A stretch of 33,973 nucleotides of DNA from Phycisphaerales bacterium (lineage in GTDB: Bacteria; Planctomycetota; Phycisphaerae; Phycisphaerales; SM1A02), in the NCBI GenBank assembly GCA_009692015.1, contig SIAB01000009.1:1-33973 (forward strand). The letters run 5' to 3'. Both the position numbers and the translations under genes were made by a program. Every line of letters begins with the position of its first letter. The first letter of the stretch is position 1. The notes beneath the pieces are model-generated. The model worked only from the letters and a program-made list of their open reading frames with translations. It did no database searches and had not been told where the DNA came from. Shown here piece by piece: positions 17,424 to 25,784 of the stretch.

Positions 17424-17450
17424 AGGGTCAATCCCTACACTTCCAACCCG

Positions 17451-18473
17451 ATGTCCCTCCCGAGCCCCGATCTCTCCGCGATGATCCTTCGGATCGATTC
17501 CCTGCGAGAAGAGGCTTTGTCGGCTCTTGCCGGCGCGACTTCCATAACGACGCTCGAATCATGGCGAACCCGCTTCCTCGGACTCAACGGTCAGTTGAAA
17601 GCGCTCATGGGCGCGCTCAAGGACGCCTCGCGGCAAGAGAAGCCAGTGCTTGGTCAACGGCTCAATGAACTCAAGGTGCATCTTGAAGCGGCCCTCGAGC
17701 AACATCGATGCACCTTGAGCCTCTCAGCCGCTGGCCCGCGACTCGATGTCACAGAGCCGGGGATCCCACTTGCCGAGGGTCGACGGCATGTCTTATCGCG
17801 GACCATCGACGAGATCATTGCCGTCTTCGGTCGCATGGGATTCACCGTGGCAGATGGTCCTGAAGTTGAAGATGAGTGGCACAACTTCACCGCGCTCAAT
17901 ATTCCGGCGGGTCATCCCGCGCGAGACCCCGGCGACAATTTCTACATGGGTGAGCAGTCGGGTGTGCGCCGTCTGCTGCGGACCCAGACTTCGACCGTGC
18001 AGATTCGTGCCATGGAATCGCAGAAGCCACCGCTGAAAGTGGTGGCGGTCGGTCGGGTCTATCGGCCCGACACTCACGACGCCACGCACTATTCGATGTT
18101 TCACCAAATCGAAGGACTCTGCGTTGACCGCGACCTTTCGCTGGTCGATCTCAAGACCGCGCTCCTGCAGTTTGCACACGCATACTTCGGGGGCGACGCC
18201 GAGGTGCGCATGCGCCCAAGCTTCTTCCCATTCACCGAACCATCTGCGGAGGTGGACATGAAGATGCACATTCGCGGGCAGTTGCAGTGGGTCGAGATCG
18301 GCGGTTGTGGGATGGTCGATCCCAATGTTCTGACCGCCGTCGGGCTCGATCCAGAAGTGTGGCGCGGCTACGCTTTTGGTTTGGGAATCGAGCGGATCGC
18401 CATGCGCCGCTACGGAATCACCGATATTCGCTGGCTCTATGAAAACGACGCGCGGTTCCTGAGACAGTTCTAG
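17451..18473 (+). CDS. pheS: Phenylalanyl-tRNA synthetase alpha subunit
   Basis: HVLSRTIDEIIAVFGRMGFTVADGPEVEDEWHNFTALNIPAGHPARD..., THDATHYSMFHQIEGL, RPSFFPFTEPSAEVDM, GLGIERIAMRRYGI. Confidence 0.95.
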   Translation: MSLPSPDLSAMILRIDSLREEALSALAGATSITTLESWRTRFLGLNGQLKALMGALKDASRQEKPVLGQRLNELKVHLEAALEQHRCTLSLSAAGPRLDVTEPGIPLAEGRRHVLSRTIDEIIAVFGRMGFTVADGPEVEDEWHNFTALNIPAGHPARDPGDNFYMGEQSGVRRLLRTQTSTVQIRAMESQKPPLKVVAVGRVYRPDTHDATHYSMFHQIEGLCVDRDLSLVDLKTALLQFAHAYFGGDAEVRMRPSFFPFTEPSAEVDMKMHIRGQLQWVEIGGCGMVDPNVLTAVGLDPEVWRGYAFGLGIERIAMRRYGITDIRWLYENDARFLRQF

Positions 18474-18521
18474 CTGTCAGGGGAACGACGCGCGTCGTCG
18501 AAACAACTGTCGCAGCCTGGA

Positions 18522-19130
18522 TCAGGCCGTCGTATCGGGTGCCGCCGGAGCCTTGGTCGATTCCTTGCGAATCTGCGCTGCGAATGCGGTTCGTCGGTCG
18601 GCAGTTCCTCGGCGACCCGAGGTTCCACCAGAGACCTGCGATCCACCCTCGCGACCCACGAGTTGCAGAACCACCAGATTCGTCGCATCTCCAAGTCTGC
18701 GCCGATCCAACTTCACGATGCGGGTGTAGCCACCTGGCCGATCGGCAAAGAGCGGCGCGACGCGGGTCATCAGATGATGAACCAGCCGCGGTGCCTTGCG
18801 CAGTTCACCGAAGCGATTGAATTCAATCTCGCTCGCGGCAGGAACCGTCCAGTAGGGGCTTTGCTTGCGCGCTTCCTTCACCTTGGGATCAGCAACCCAG
18901 GCGAACACCGCGCGATCCGTCAATCTGCTGGTGAGCAAACGACGAGATGCCAGTGTTCGATGCCGAGCGATGGTGATCAGCCGTTCAACATAGGGCTTGA
19001 CCGCCTTGGCCTTGGTCAGGGTCGTCACGATTTCGCCGTGCTCAAAGAGCCCAGCGGCCAAGTTGCGAAGCATCGCGCGGCGATGATCGCTTTCGAGGCA
19101 GAGTTGTTTTCCAGCGACACGATGTCTCAT
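18522..19130 (-). CDS. rplQ: 50S ribosomal protein bL17 with an insertion and a C-terminal extension
   Basis: MRHRVAGKQLCLESDHRRAMLRNLAAGLFEHGEIVTTLTKAKAVKPYVERLITIAR...ADRPGGYTRIVKL; follows rpoA. Confidence 0.95.
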   Translation of the reverse strand: MRHRVAGKQLCLESDHRRAMLRNLAAGLFEHGEIVTTLTKAKAVKPYVERLITIARHRTLASRRLLTSRLTDRAVFAWVADPKVKEARKQSPYWTVPAASEIEFNRFGELRKAPRLVHHLMTRVAPLFADRPGGYTRIVKLDRRRLGDATNLVVLQLVGREGGSQVSGGTSGRRGTADRRTAFAAQIRKESTKAPAAPDTTA

Positions 19131-19144
19131 GTTTCAATACTCCT

Positions 19145-19160
19145 TTGGTCAAAGGACCAA
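19145..19160 (-). promoter_or_regulatory. Hairpin abutting the rplQ Shine-Dalgarno
   Basis: Minus-strand TTGGTC-CTTT-GACCAA immediately before AGGAG. Confidence 0.4.
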
Positions 19161-19185
19161 GTCAGATCCAGTTGGGCATGACTGC

Positions 19186-20190
19186 TCAACCGTGGGCTGA
19201 CGACCTTTCTTGTGCTTGCATACCCAGTGAGAGTCCAAGGTCCTGCAGACGCGCAGTGATCTCTTGCAGTGAGGTCTTTCCGAAGGCACGAAGTTCCATC
19301 AAATCGCCCTCCGTCTTCTGAACCAATTGCCGAACCGTGACGATTCCTGCGGCCTGCAAGCAATTCGTCGCCCGAACTCCGAGGTTGAGCTCGGAGAGTG
19401 TGATCTCGAGTTTTCGAACCAGATCGGCGTCAACATCCTGCTCCAAGGTGAGCCCCTGCTCAACCAACTCATCACCGGCTGAATCGAATTGGACGAATGG
19501 ATTGACATGCTTGCGAAGAATTTTTCCGGCCTCAACGACGGCCATCTCCGGACTGACGGTCCCGTTGGTCCAGACATCCAGAACGAGCCGCTCGTAGTTC
19601 ATGCGCTGACCAACGCGCGTGTCCTCCACGCGATAACGGACGCGCTGCACGGGTGTAAAGATTGCGTCAACTGGAATCTCTCCGATGACCTGCTCAATCT
19701 CGATGTTGTTGTACTGCTCGCTGGCAGGCTGATAGCCCCGCCCGCGCATCACCGTGAGATCCGCCTCGAAACGAACCTTGTCGTTGACGCGGCAGATCAA
19801 ATGGTCTGGATTCAAGATTCGGATGGAGGCATCGGACTCGATCGATGCGCCGGTCACATCGCAGGGGCCCTCGACGCGAATGCGCACGGTCTTGGACTCT
19901 TCGCCATCCATCTCAACAATCAGTCCCTTGATATTCAGCACGATGTCCGAGACATCTTGCACAATTCCAGGAATCGATGTGAACTCGTGGGTCACACCCG
20001 CGATTTGCAACTTGGTGATCGCCGCGCCCTCGATGCTCGAGAGCAAGATGCGCCGCATACTGTTTCCGATGGTTGTGCCAAATCCTCGTTCAAAGGGTTC
20101 AGCGGAAAACCGCCCAAATGTCTGCGAAAGACTGCTCTTGTCGGCGGTCACCCGACCAGGTAATTCAAGACCTCTCCAGCGTACATGCAT
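19186..20190 (-). CDS. rpoA: RNA polymerase alpha subunit
   Basis: GFGTTIGNSMRRILLSSIEGAAITKLQIAGVTHEFTSIPGIVQDVSDIVLNIK; alpha-CTD LNLGVRATNCLQAAGIVTVRQLV. Confidence 0.97.
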   Translation of the reverse strand: MHVRWRGLELPGRVTADKSSLSQTFGRFSAEPFERGFGTTIGNSMRRILLSSIEGAAITKLQIAGVTHEFTSIPGIVQDVSDIVLNIKGLIVEMDGEESKTVRIRVEGPCDVTGASIESDASIRILNPDHLICRVNDKVRFEADLTVMRGRGYQPASEQYNNIEIEQVIGEIPVDAIFTPVQRVRYRVEDTRVGQRMNYERLVLDVWTNGTVSPEMAVVEAGKILRKHVNPFVQFDSAGDELVEQGLTLEQDVDADLVRKLEITLSELNLGVRATNCLQAAGIVTVRQLVQKTEGDLMELRAFGKTSLQEITARLQDLGLSLGMQAQERSSAHG

Positions 20191-20310
20191 GATTCAAATC
20201 TCCTATCCAGCAGTTGTTCAATCCGAGAACGAGTTTGGCTCCGATCGGAAACCGCATCAGCCTGCTGGGCGCAATGCGGTCCCTACTGTGGGGCCAAGCA
20301 CAAGACGATG

Positions 20311-20685
20311 TTAGACGCGGCGCTTCTTGGGCGATCGGCATCCGTTGAATGGCAGTGGTGTCTGATCTTCGATGGTTAGTACCTTCAATCCATTGGCCTG
20401 CAGCGCTGTAACGGCCGATTCTCGACCCGGACCCGCGCCACGGACTCGAACTTCGACCTCGCGCATACCGACGCGCCGAGCCTTGCCCGCGGCACGCTCG
20501 CTGGCCCGACTCGCAGCGAAGGGGGTGCTCTTGCGTGCGCCCTTGAAGCCCACGCTTCCCGCTGAGTCCCAGCAAATTGTTTCGCCGTTGGTGTCGGTGA
20601 TGGTGACGATCGTGTTGTTGAACGATGCGTTCACATGCACGATGCCCTTGATGATGTTCTTACGAATCTTTGGTTTCTTCGACAT
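20311..20685 (-). CDS. rpsK: 30S ribosomal protein uS11
   Basis: [49 protein letters not shown] end. Confidence 0.97.
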   Translation of the reverse strand: MSKKPKIRKNIIKGIVHVNASFNNTIVTITDTNGETICWDSAGSVGFKGARKSTPFAASRASERAAGKARRVGMREVEVRVRGAGPGRESAVTALQANGLKVLTIEDQTPLPFNGCRSPKKRRV

Positions 20686-20715
20686 GGTTTGTTCTCCTTG
20701 GTCATCCGCTGGGGA

Positions 20716-21093
20716 TTAACCGTTCACGCCTTTCTTTCCGGCGACGGTCTTCTTCTTGCCCTTGCGGGTGCGGGCGTTGGTGCGCGTGCGCTGACCGCGA
20801 CAGGGCAATGACCGACGATGTCGTTCGCCGCGATAGGCGTGAATGTCCTTCAATCGTTGCACATCCTGAGCGACCTGACGGCGCAGGGCACCCTCAACGA
20901 TGTAGCTGTCGTCGATCTCTTTCGAGATCGCGGCCAGTTCTTGATCGCCGAGCGTGTGGGTGCGACGATCTGGGTCGATACCCGTCTTCGCCAAGATCTT
21001 CTCAGCAATCTTGGGACCGACGCCGTGGATGTACTGAAGCGAGAAGAGGATTTTTTTCTTGTCTGGAATGTCGATACCGGCAATGCGTGGCAT
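20716..21093 (-). CDS. rpsM: 30S ribosomal protein uS13
   Basis: MPRIAGIDIPDKKKILFSLQYIHGVGPKIAEKIL...RTRTNARTRKGKKKTVAGKK. Confidence 0.97.
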   Translation of the reverse strand: MPRIAGIDIPDKKKILFSLQYIHGVGPKIAEKILAKTGIDPDRRTHTLGDQELAAISKEIDDSYIVEGALRRQVAQDVQRLKDIHAYRGERHRRSLPCRGQRTRTNARTRKGKKKTVAGKKGVNG

Positions 21094-21112
21094 AGTGTGC
21101 TCCGATGTTGGC

Positions 21113-21229
21113 TCAGCCTTGACGCTGCTTCAGCCGTGGGTTCTTCTTGTTGATGACAAAGCGCTTGCCCTTGCGGACAACAATCTGACAATCGAGAGTG
21201 CGGCGCTTGATACTGCTTCTAACCTTCAT
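21113..21229 (-). CDS. rpmJ: 50S ribosomal protein bL36, zinc-ligand-depleted form
   Basis: My minus-strand translation gives [38 protein letters not shown] (38 aa, below the ORF-track cutoff), in the canonical slot between infA and rpsM. Confidence 0.94.
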   Translation of the reverse strand: MKVRSSIKRRTLDCQIVVRKGKRFVINKKNPRLKQRQG

Positions 21230-21266
21230 GATTAACTCCGTGAGTAAGGACTGAAAATTCGTTGGT

Positions 21267-21482
21267 TCATTGACGGAAAGTGATTCGACCCTTGGTCATG
21301 TCGTACGGGCTCATTTCGATGGTGACTCGGTCGCCTGGAAGAATTCGGATGAAGAACTTTCGCATCTTGCCGCTGACATAGGCCAGAATCTCATGACCAT
21401 TCTGGAGCTTCACGCGAAACATCGCATCGGGAAGCGCCTCAGTGACTTCGGCTTCGAGGGTGATCTTCTCTTCTTTGGCCAT
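21267..21482 (-). CDS. infA: Translation initiation factor IF-1
   Basis: [71 protein letters not shown]. Confidence 0.96.
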   Translation of the reverse strand: MAKEEKITLEAEVTEALPDAMFRVKLQNGHEILAYVSGKMRKFFIRILPGDRVTIEMSPYDMTKGRITFRQ

Positions 21483-21500
21483 GAATTCCTTTGACAACAA

Positions 21501-22493
21501 TTACACTGACTTCTGAATCGAGACCGAGGCACGCGCCTCGTCGAGAATCTCGCAACCAGTTCTGGTGATCACCACCGTGCGCTCCACAGCGCAGCCCGGA
21601 AGACCACTCTCCGTTCGCATCGTCCAACCATCGTCGCACTGCACCAGCTGCACGCCGATGGCAAATCCGTCGGCGTCAACAGTTTGAATTCCGTCTGCGT
21701 GGCGAACGACCGTTGGTTCAACCGACAACACCATGTCGGGCAGAAGCGTGAAATCGTCTCGCGCCAGAAAGACGCGGTCCACCGCACTTGGGGCGATCGG
21801 TGCTTCATGCAGGTCCCGGCCAATGCCGTGACCGGCGTAACTCGTCACCATCCCAAGGCTGCGACTCTGGGCAACATCTTGCATCGCCTGCGCAACTTTC
21901 GACCAGCGAACGCCAGGCGCCATGATCGAGACGGCCGCATCGAGCATCTCTCGACAGCCATTGACCATCGCAAGTTCGCCGTAACCGCCCCGGCCGACAA
22001 TCACGCAATCGGCAATGTCGGCGCACCAACCACGAAATCGCACCGCGACATCAACCGTGACCACATCGCCATCCCGCAGGGGTTCATCGCTCGGCACGGC
22101 GTGAATCAGGCGATCGTTCACTGCGACGCAACAGGCTGCTGGAAAGTGGCCGCGGCTGTCCGGGAACGCATCGAGCGGGGTGCACTGAATCAGGCTCTCA
22201 GCCCGAGCCGCGGCGATGATCCCCGATGCAATCGATGCCAAGGAAGCCGGCGTTGTTCCGACCACTGCACATCGCAGCGCGGCATCGACGGCGGTGCGCG
22301 CAATCAGGGCAGCGTCGCGAATCGCGTCGATCTCGGTTTGTGTTCGCAGCGCGATCTCTCGTCCGCCACCGAATCGCGGGGTAGCCAGATGCGCCTGCGT
22401 ATCCGCACCCAACCGCACCGTGGCGATCACCCCACCCCGCCGAGCATCGGCTTGGGAGAGAACCTCATTTGAAGTGTTGCGGAGAGTCACCAT
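21501..22493 (-). CDS. map: Methionine aminopeptidase type I with N-terminal extension
   Basis: TQTEIDAIRDAALIARTAVDA, VTVDVAVRFRGWCADIADC, SYAGHGIGRDLHEAP, DMVLSVEPTV, ERTVVIT. The tracked start 22532 would overlap secY; ATG 22493 follows the secY stop by 4 nt. Confidence 0.92.
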   Translation of the reverse strand: MVTLRNTSNEVLSQADARRGGVIATVRLGADTQAHLATPRFGGGREIALRTQTEIDAIRDAALIARTAVDAALRCAVVGTTPASLASIASGIIAAARAESLIQCTPLDAFPDSRGHFPAACCVAVNDRLIHAVPSDEPLRDGDVVTVDVAVRFRGWCADIADCVIVGRGGYGELAMVNGCREMLDAAVSIMAPGVRWSKVAQAMQDVAQSRSLGMVTSYAGHGIGRDLHEAPIAPSAVDRVFLARDDFTLLPDMVLSVEPTVVRHADGIQTVDADGFAIGVQLVQCDDGWTMRTESGLPGCAVERTVVITRTGCEILDEARASVSIQKSV

Positions 22494-22497
22494 GGGG

Positions 22498-23910
22498 TCA
22501 CCCGCGCGCCGATCGAAGACGGGGACCGGCATGATTGCTTCCGCCAGAGAGGAACCCGGAGTAATTGCGCATCAAAAGATTGGCTTCGATTCGTTGCACG
22601 AGATCGAGTGCCACGCTGACCACAATGAGCAAACCAGTGCCGCCGAGGAACTGGGCGACGAAGAAGGGAATTCCGAGTTGCTGACTCACGATGGTGGGAA
22701 TGATCGCGATCAGGGCCAGCGCGCCCGCGCCGACATAGGTGATGCGCGAGATGACCGTCTCGAGGTACTCAGCGGTGCGCGGACCGGGGCGCAGTCCGGG
22801 GATGAACGAACCGTGCTCGCGAAGTTGCTTGGCCATGTCGGTTGGCGAAAGTTGAACCGTGGTCCAGAAGTAGGAGAAGAAATAGATCAGCACGATCTCG
22901 ACCAGCACATAGGGGTATGCCCCGATCTGCAGATTCTGGGCGACGAAACTGGTGATGGTCGACCAGGTAGAAGAGGCATCCACCGCCGCTGCGCGCGATG
23001 CGAGCCAGGCACAACCCGAAGCTGGGAACATCATGAGCGTGCTTGAAAAGATGATCGGCATCACACCAGCATGATTGATTCGCAGCGGCAAGTAGTGGCG
23101 CTGTCCGCCAAAGACCTTGCGACCGCGGGTGTGCTTGGCTTGTTGAATTGGAATCCGGCGCTGGGCAACGGTGATCACAATCGCGCCCGCGATCACAAAG
23201 AGGAATCCAGCGAGGAGCACGATGAGACCCACGAGGCCGATCTTCGAATCGACCCCCTGCACACTGGCGTCGAAGTTCTCAAAGATCCATGTTGCCGCGC
23301 TCGGCATGCGCGAGAGAATCCCCGCGGTGAGGATGATCGAAACTCCGTTACCAATTCCGTACTTGTCGACCTGCTCGCCGAGCCACATCAAGAAGAGGCT
23401 GCCAGCGGTCAACGCTGCGATGCCAGAGATGTAGAAGATGACGAGTCCACCGCCAAGTTGGAACTGCGGCTGCACAAGGTTCTGAGTGCGCAGGAAGCCC
23501 AGCCACATGAGACCTTGCAAGAGGCAGAGACCAACCGTGGCATAGCGCGTCCACTCCATGATCTTGGTTTGGCCAGACATTCCCTCCTTTTTGAGCTCCT
23601 GCAGCGCTGGGACGACAGCCTGTAAGAGTTGAAAGATGATGCTCGCCGTGATGTAGGGCATGATGCCCAAACCGAAGATGGTGGACTGCTGGAGCGATCC
23701 ACCCGAGAAGATCGAGGCGTATTCGAGCAGTCGACCGAATCCAGTTTGATCGACCGAGGCTCGTTCTGCCGCACGGGCGAGTTCTGATTGATCCACGCCC
23801 AAGAGTGGGATCCAGAATCCGATGCGATAGATGACCAGCACCCCCAAAGTGAAAAACACCTTGTTGCGCAGGTCGCGGATTCGGAAGATGTTCGCAAATG
23901 CTTGGAGCAT
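22498..23910 (-). CDS. secY: Preprotein translocase subunit SecY
   Basis: MLQAFANIFRIRDLRNKVFFTLGVLVIYRIGFWIPLLGV..., GIMPYITASIIFQLLQAVVPAL, YFFSYFWTTVQLSPTDMAKQLREHGSFIPGLRPG. Confidence 0.97.
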   Translation of the reverse strand: MLQAFANIFRIRDLRNKVFFTLGVLVIYRIGFWIPLLGVDQSELARAAERASVDQTGFGRLLEYASIFSGGSLQQSTIFGLGIMPYITASIIFQLLQAVVPALQELKKEGMSGQTKIMEWTRYATVGLCLLQGLMWLGFLRTQNLVQPQFQLGGGLVIFYISGIAALTAGSLFLMWLGEQVDKYGIGNGVSIILTAGILSRMPSAATWIFENFDASVQGVDSKIGLVGLIVLLAGFLFVIAGAIVITVAQRRIPIQQAKHTRGRKVFGGQRHYLPLRINHAGVMPIIFSSTLMMFPASGCAWLASRAAAVDASSTWSTITSFVAQNLQIGAYPYVLVEIVLIYFFSYFWTTVQLSPTDMAKQLREHGSFIPGLRPGPRTAEYLETVISRITYVGAGALALIAIIPTIVSQQLGIPFFVAQFLGGTGLLIVVSVALDLVQRIEANLLMRNYSGFLSGGSNHAGPRLRSARG

Positions 23911-23928
23911 GTCGTGATTGAAAAGGAA

Positions 23929-24519
23929 CTACTTCTTGTCTTCGGACTTCTTGTCTTCGGCTGGCGCTTCAGCGGCAGCCTTTGCCTTGGGAGCTCGCTT
24001 GGCAGCATTCGCCACCTTGGTCGCTTCGGCGTCAGCTTCGGCTTGAGCCGCGGCCGCAACCTTGGCTGCGTACGCCGTCAGGACAGCGGTCCCACCTGCA
24101 GCCTCGATCTTGGACTTCGCTTGCGCCGAGAATCGATCCGCAGTCACACTCAACTTGACGGCGATCTCGCCATTTCCCAAGACCTTGAGCGGAAGCTTGG
24201 TGTTGCGAACGATGCCAACAAGAATCAGCGCGTCGACATTGACGAAGGCGCCGGCAGCAAAGTGATGAGCGAGATCGGCGACATTGACCACCGCGTAGTC
24301 CACGCGGAAATCAGCATTCTTGAAACCGCGCTTTGGAAAGCGACGCAGCAGTGGCGTGGAACCACCTTGATAGCCAGGACGGCTCGTCCAACCCGCGCGA
24401 CTCTTGGCGCCGTTGTGACCGCGACCGCTGGTGCCGCCCTTGCCGCTTCCTTCGCCGCGACCAACGCGCATGCGAAGCTTGTGCTTCCCAACTCGTGCTG
24501 TGACATCATGGATCATCAT
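23929..24519 (-). CDS. rplO: 50S ribosomal protein uL15 with Ala/Lys-rich C-terminal extension
   Basis: KLRMRVGRGEGSGKGGTSGRGHNGAKSRAGWTSRPGYQGGSTPLLRRFPKRGF; tail ...KAKAAAEAPAEDKKSEDKK. Confidence 0.95.
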   Translation of the reverse strand: MMIHDVTARVGKHKLRMRVGRGEGSGKGGTSGRGHNGAKSRAGWTSRPGYQGGSTPLLRRFPKRGFKNADFRVDYAVVNVADLAHHFAAGAFVNVDALILVGIVRNTKLPLKVLGNGEIAVKLSVTADRFSAQAKSKIEAAGGTAVLTAYAAKVAAAAQAEADAEATKVANAAKRAPKAKAAAEAPAEDKKSEDKK

Positions 24520-24557
24520 GGTTCAATACTCCTAGAAAACTTTTCTTTCGACTCGTA

Positions 24558-25355
24558 TCAAGACTGAGCGGGTGGACTCGAACCTTCGGGTGGAGTCGCT
24601 GGTGCATCCGTTGTTGGAGCGGGAGTTGGTGCGGGAGCTGGAGTGTGACTTGGTGCGGCTGGTGCATTGGATCGACCACCATCATCGGACCGCGGTCGAC
24701 CGCCGCCGCCACCACCACCGAATCCGCGACCGCCACCACCTGAGCGACCACCACCGCCGCCACGACGGCGCTCATCGCCAACCGTGTTGACCGGCGCGGC
24801 GGCCCGTTCGCCGGATCGTTGCGCTGGCATCGCCGCCATTCCACGGGCGATCGCATCTTCAACTGACGTTGTCCCAAGCGAGACACCGCGAAGTTGCTCG
24901 ACGCGTTCGCGCGTCTTGAGCAAGTCAAGCGCCGCGAACGTCGCTTTCACCAAATTCTTGGCGTTGGTTGATCCGTACGCCTTCGTCAGACAATCTTGAA
25001 CACCGAGCATGTCCAAGACGGCGCGCACAGATGCGCCGGCAATGACGCCTGTTCCTGGACTTGCCGGAACGAGACGCACGGACGACGCTCCGAAACGACC
25101 TTCAACGGAATGTGGAAGGGTGCGACCTTGCAGCGGATAGGCGCGCAGCTTGCGCTTGCCTTCACGGGTGGCCTTCTCCACGCTGGTCGGAACCTGATTG
25201 CTCTTGGCGTAACCGACCGCCACCTTGCCGTGACGATCACCGACCACGACTAGCGCGCCGAAACTGAATCGGCGACCACCAGCCACGGTCGAGGAGGTGC
25301 GAAACACTTTGACTGTTGTCGCATCGACGCCGCTGTCATCAAAATTATCGTTCAT
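24558..25355 (-). CDS. rpsE: 30S ribosomal protein uS5 with RGG/Gly-rich and Pro/Ala-rich C-terminal tail
   Basis: [40 protein letters not shown]...; tail [71 protein letters not shown]. Confidence 0.95.
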   Translation of the reverse strand: MNDNFDDSGVDATTVKVFRTSSTVAGGRRFSFGALVVVGDRHGKVAVGYAKSNQVPTSVEKATREGKRKLRAYPLQGRTLPHSVEGRFGASSVRLVPASPGTGVIAGASVRAVLDMLGVQDCLTKAYGSTNAKNLVKATFAALDLLKTRERVEQLRGVSLGTTSVEDAIARGMAAMPAQRSGERAAAPVNTVGDERRRGGGGGRSGGGGRGFGGGGGGGRPRSDDGGRSNAPAAPSHTPAPAPTPAPTTDAPATPPEGSSPPAQS

Positions 25356-25391
25356 ATTTGTTCCAGTTTGAATTCATTTGATTCCGACCAA

Positions 25392-25754
25392 TCAGAACTT
25401 GAGCCCTGCTGCACGCGCCGCATCGGCCAGCGCCTTGACTCGCCCGTGATAGAGATAACCGCCGCGGTCGAAGACCACTTGGCCCACACCGGCCTTGATG
25501 GCGCGCTCTGCCACGGCACGACCGACGATCGTTGCCGCATCCGCGTTGCCGCCGCTCTTGTTGGCGAGTTCAACATCCCGCGAGGAGGCCGCGGCGAGTG
25601 TGCGACCAGCCAAGTCATCGATGACTTGAACATAGATGTGTCGCGGGGAACGGAAGACCGCCAAGCGTGGCCGCAGCGGTGTTCCGCGAAGCGTCTTGCG
25701 AAGCCCCTTGCGTCGTCGACTCCGGCGGGTTCTCTTTTGTGTGCAGATATCCAT
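25392..25754 (-). CDS. rplR: 50S ribosomal protein uL18
   Basis: [30 protein letters not shown]...[28 protein letters not shown]. Confidence 0.96.
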   Translation of the reverse strand: MDICTQKRTRRSRRRKGLRKTLRGTPLRPRLAVFRSPRHIYVQVIDDLAGRTLAAASSRDVELANKSGGNADAATIVGRAVAERAIKAGVGQVVFDRGGYLYHGRVKALADAARAAGLKF

Positions 25755-25784
25755 GTGATTTCCTCGTAGGTTTCTCGAACGCGA

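Noticed and set aside
17187-17450. 88-aa N-terminal extension of PheS in the tracked ORF
   Set aside because: Not PheS-like and encoded by the repeat region; PheS starts naturally at MSLPSPDLSAMILRIDSLREEAL.
18474-18521. CGACGCGCGTCG palindrome between pheS and rplQ as a bidirectional terminator
   Set aside because: No flanking U-tract on either strand; too weak to call.
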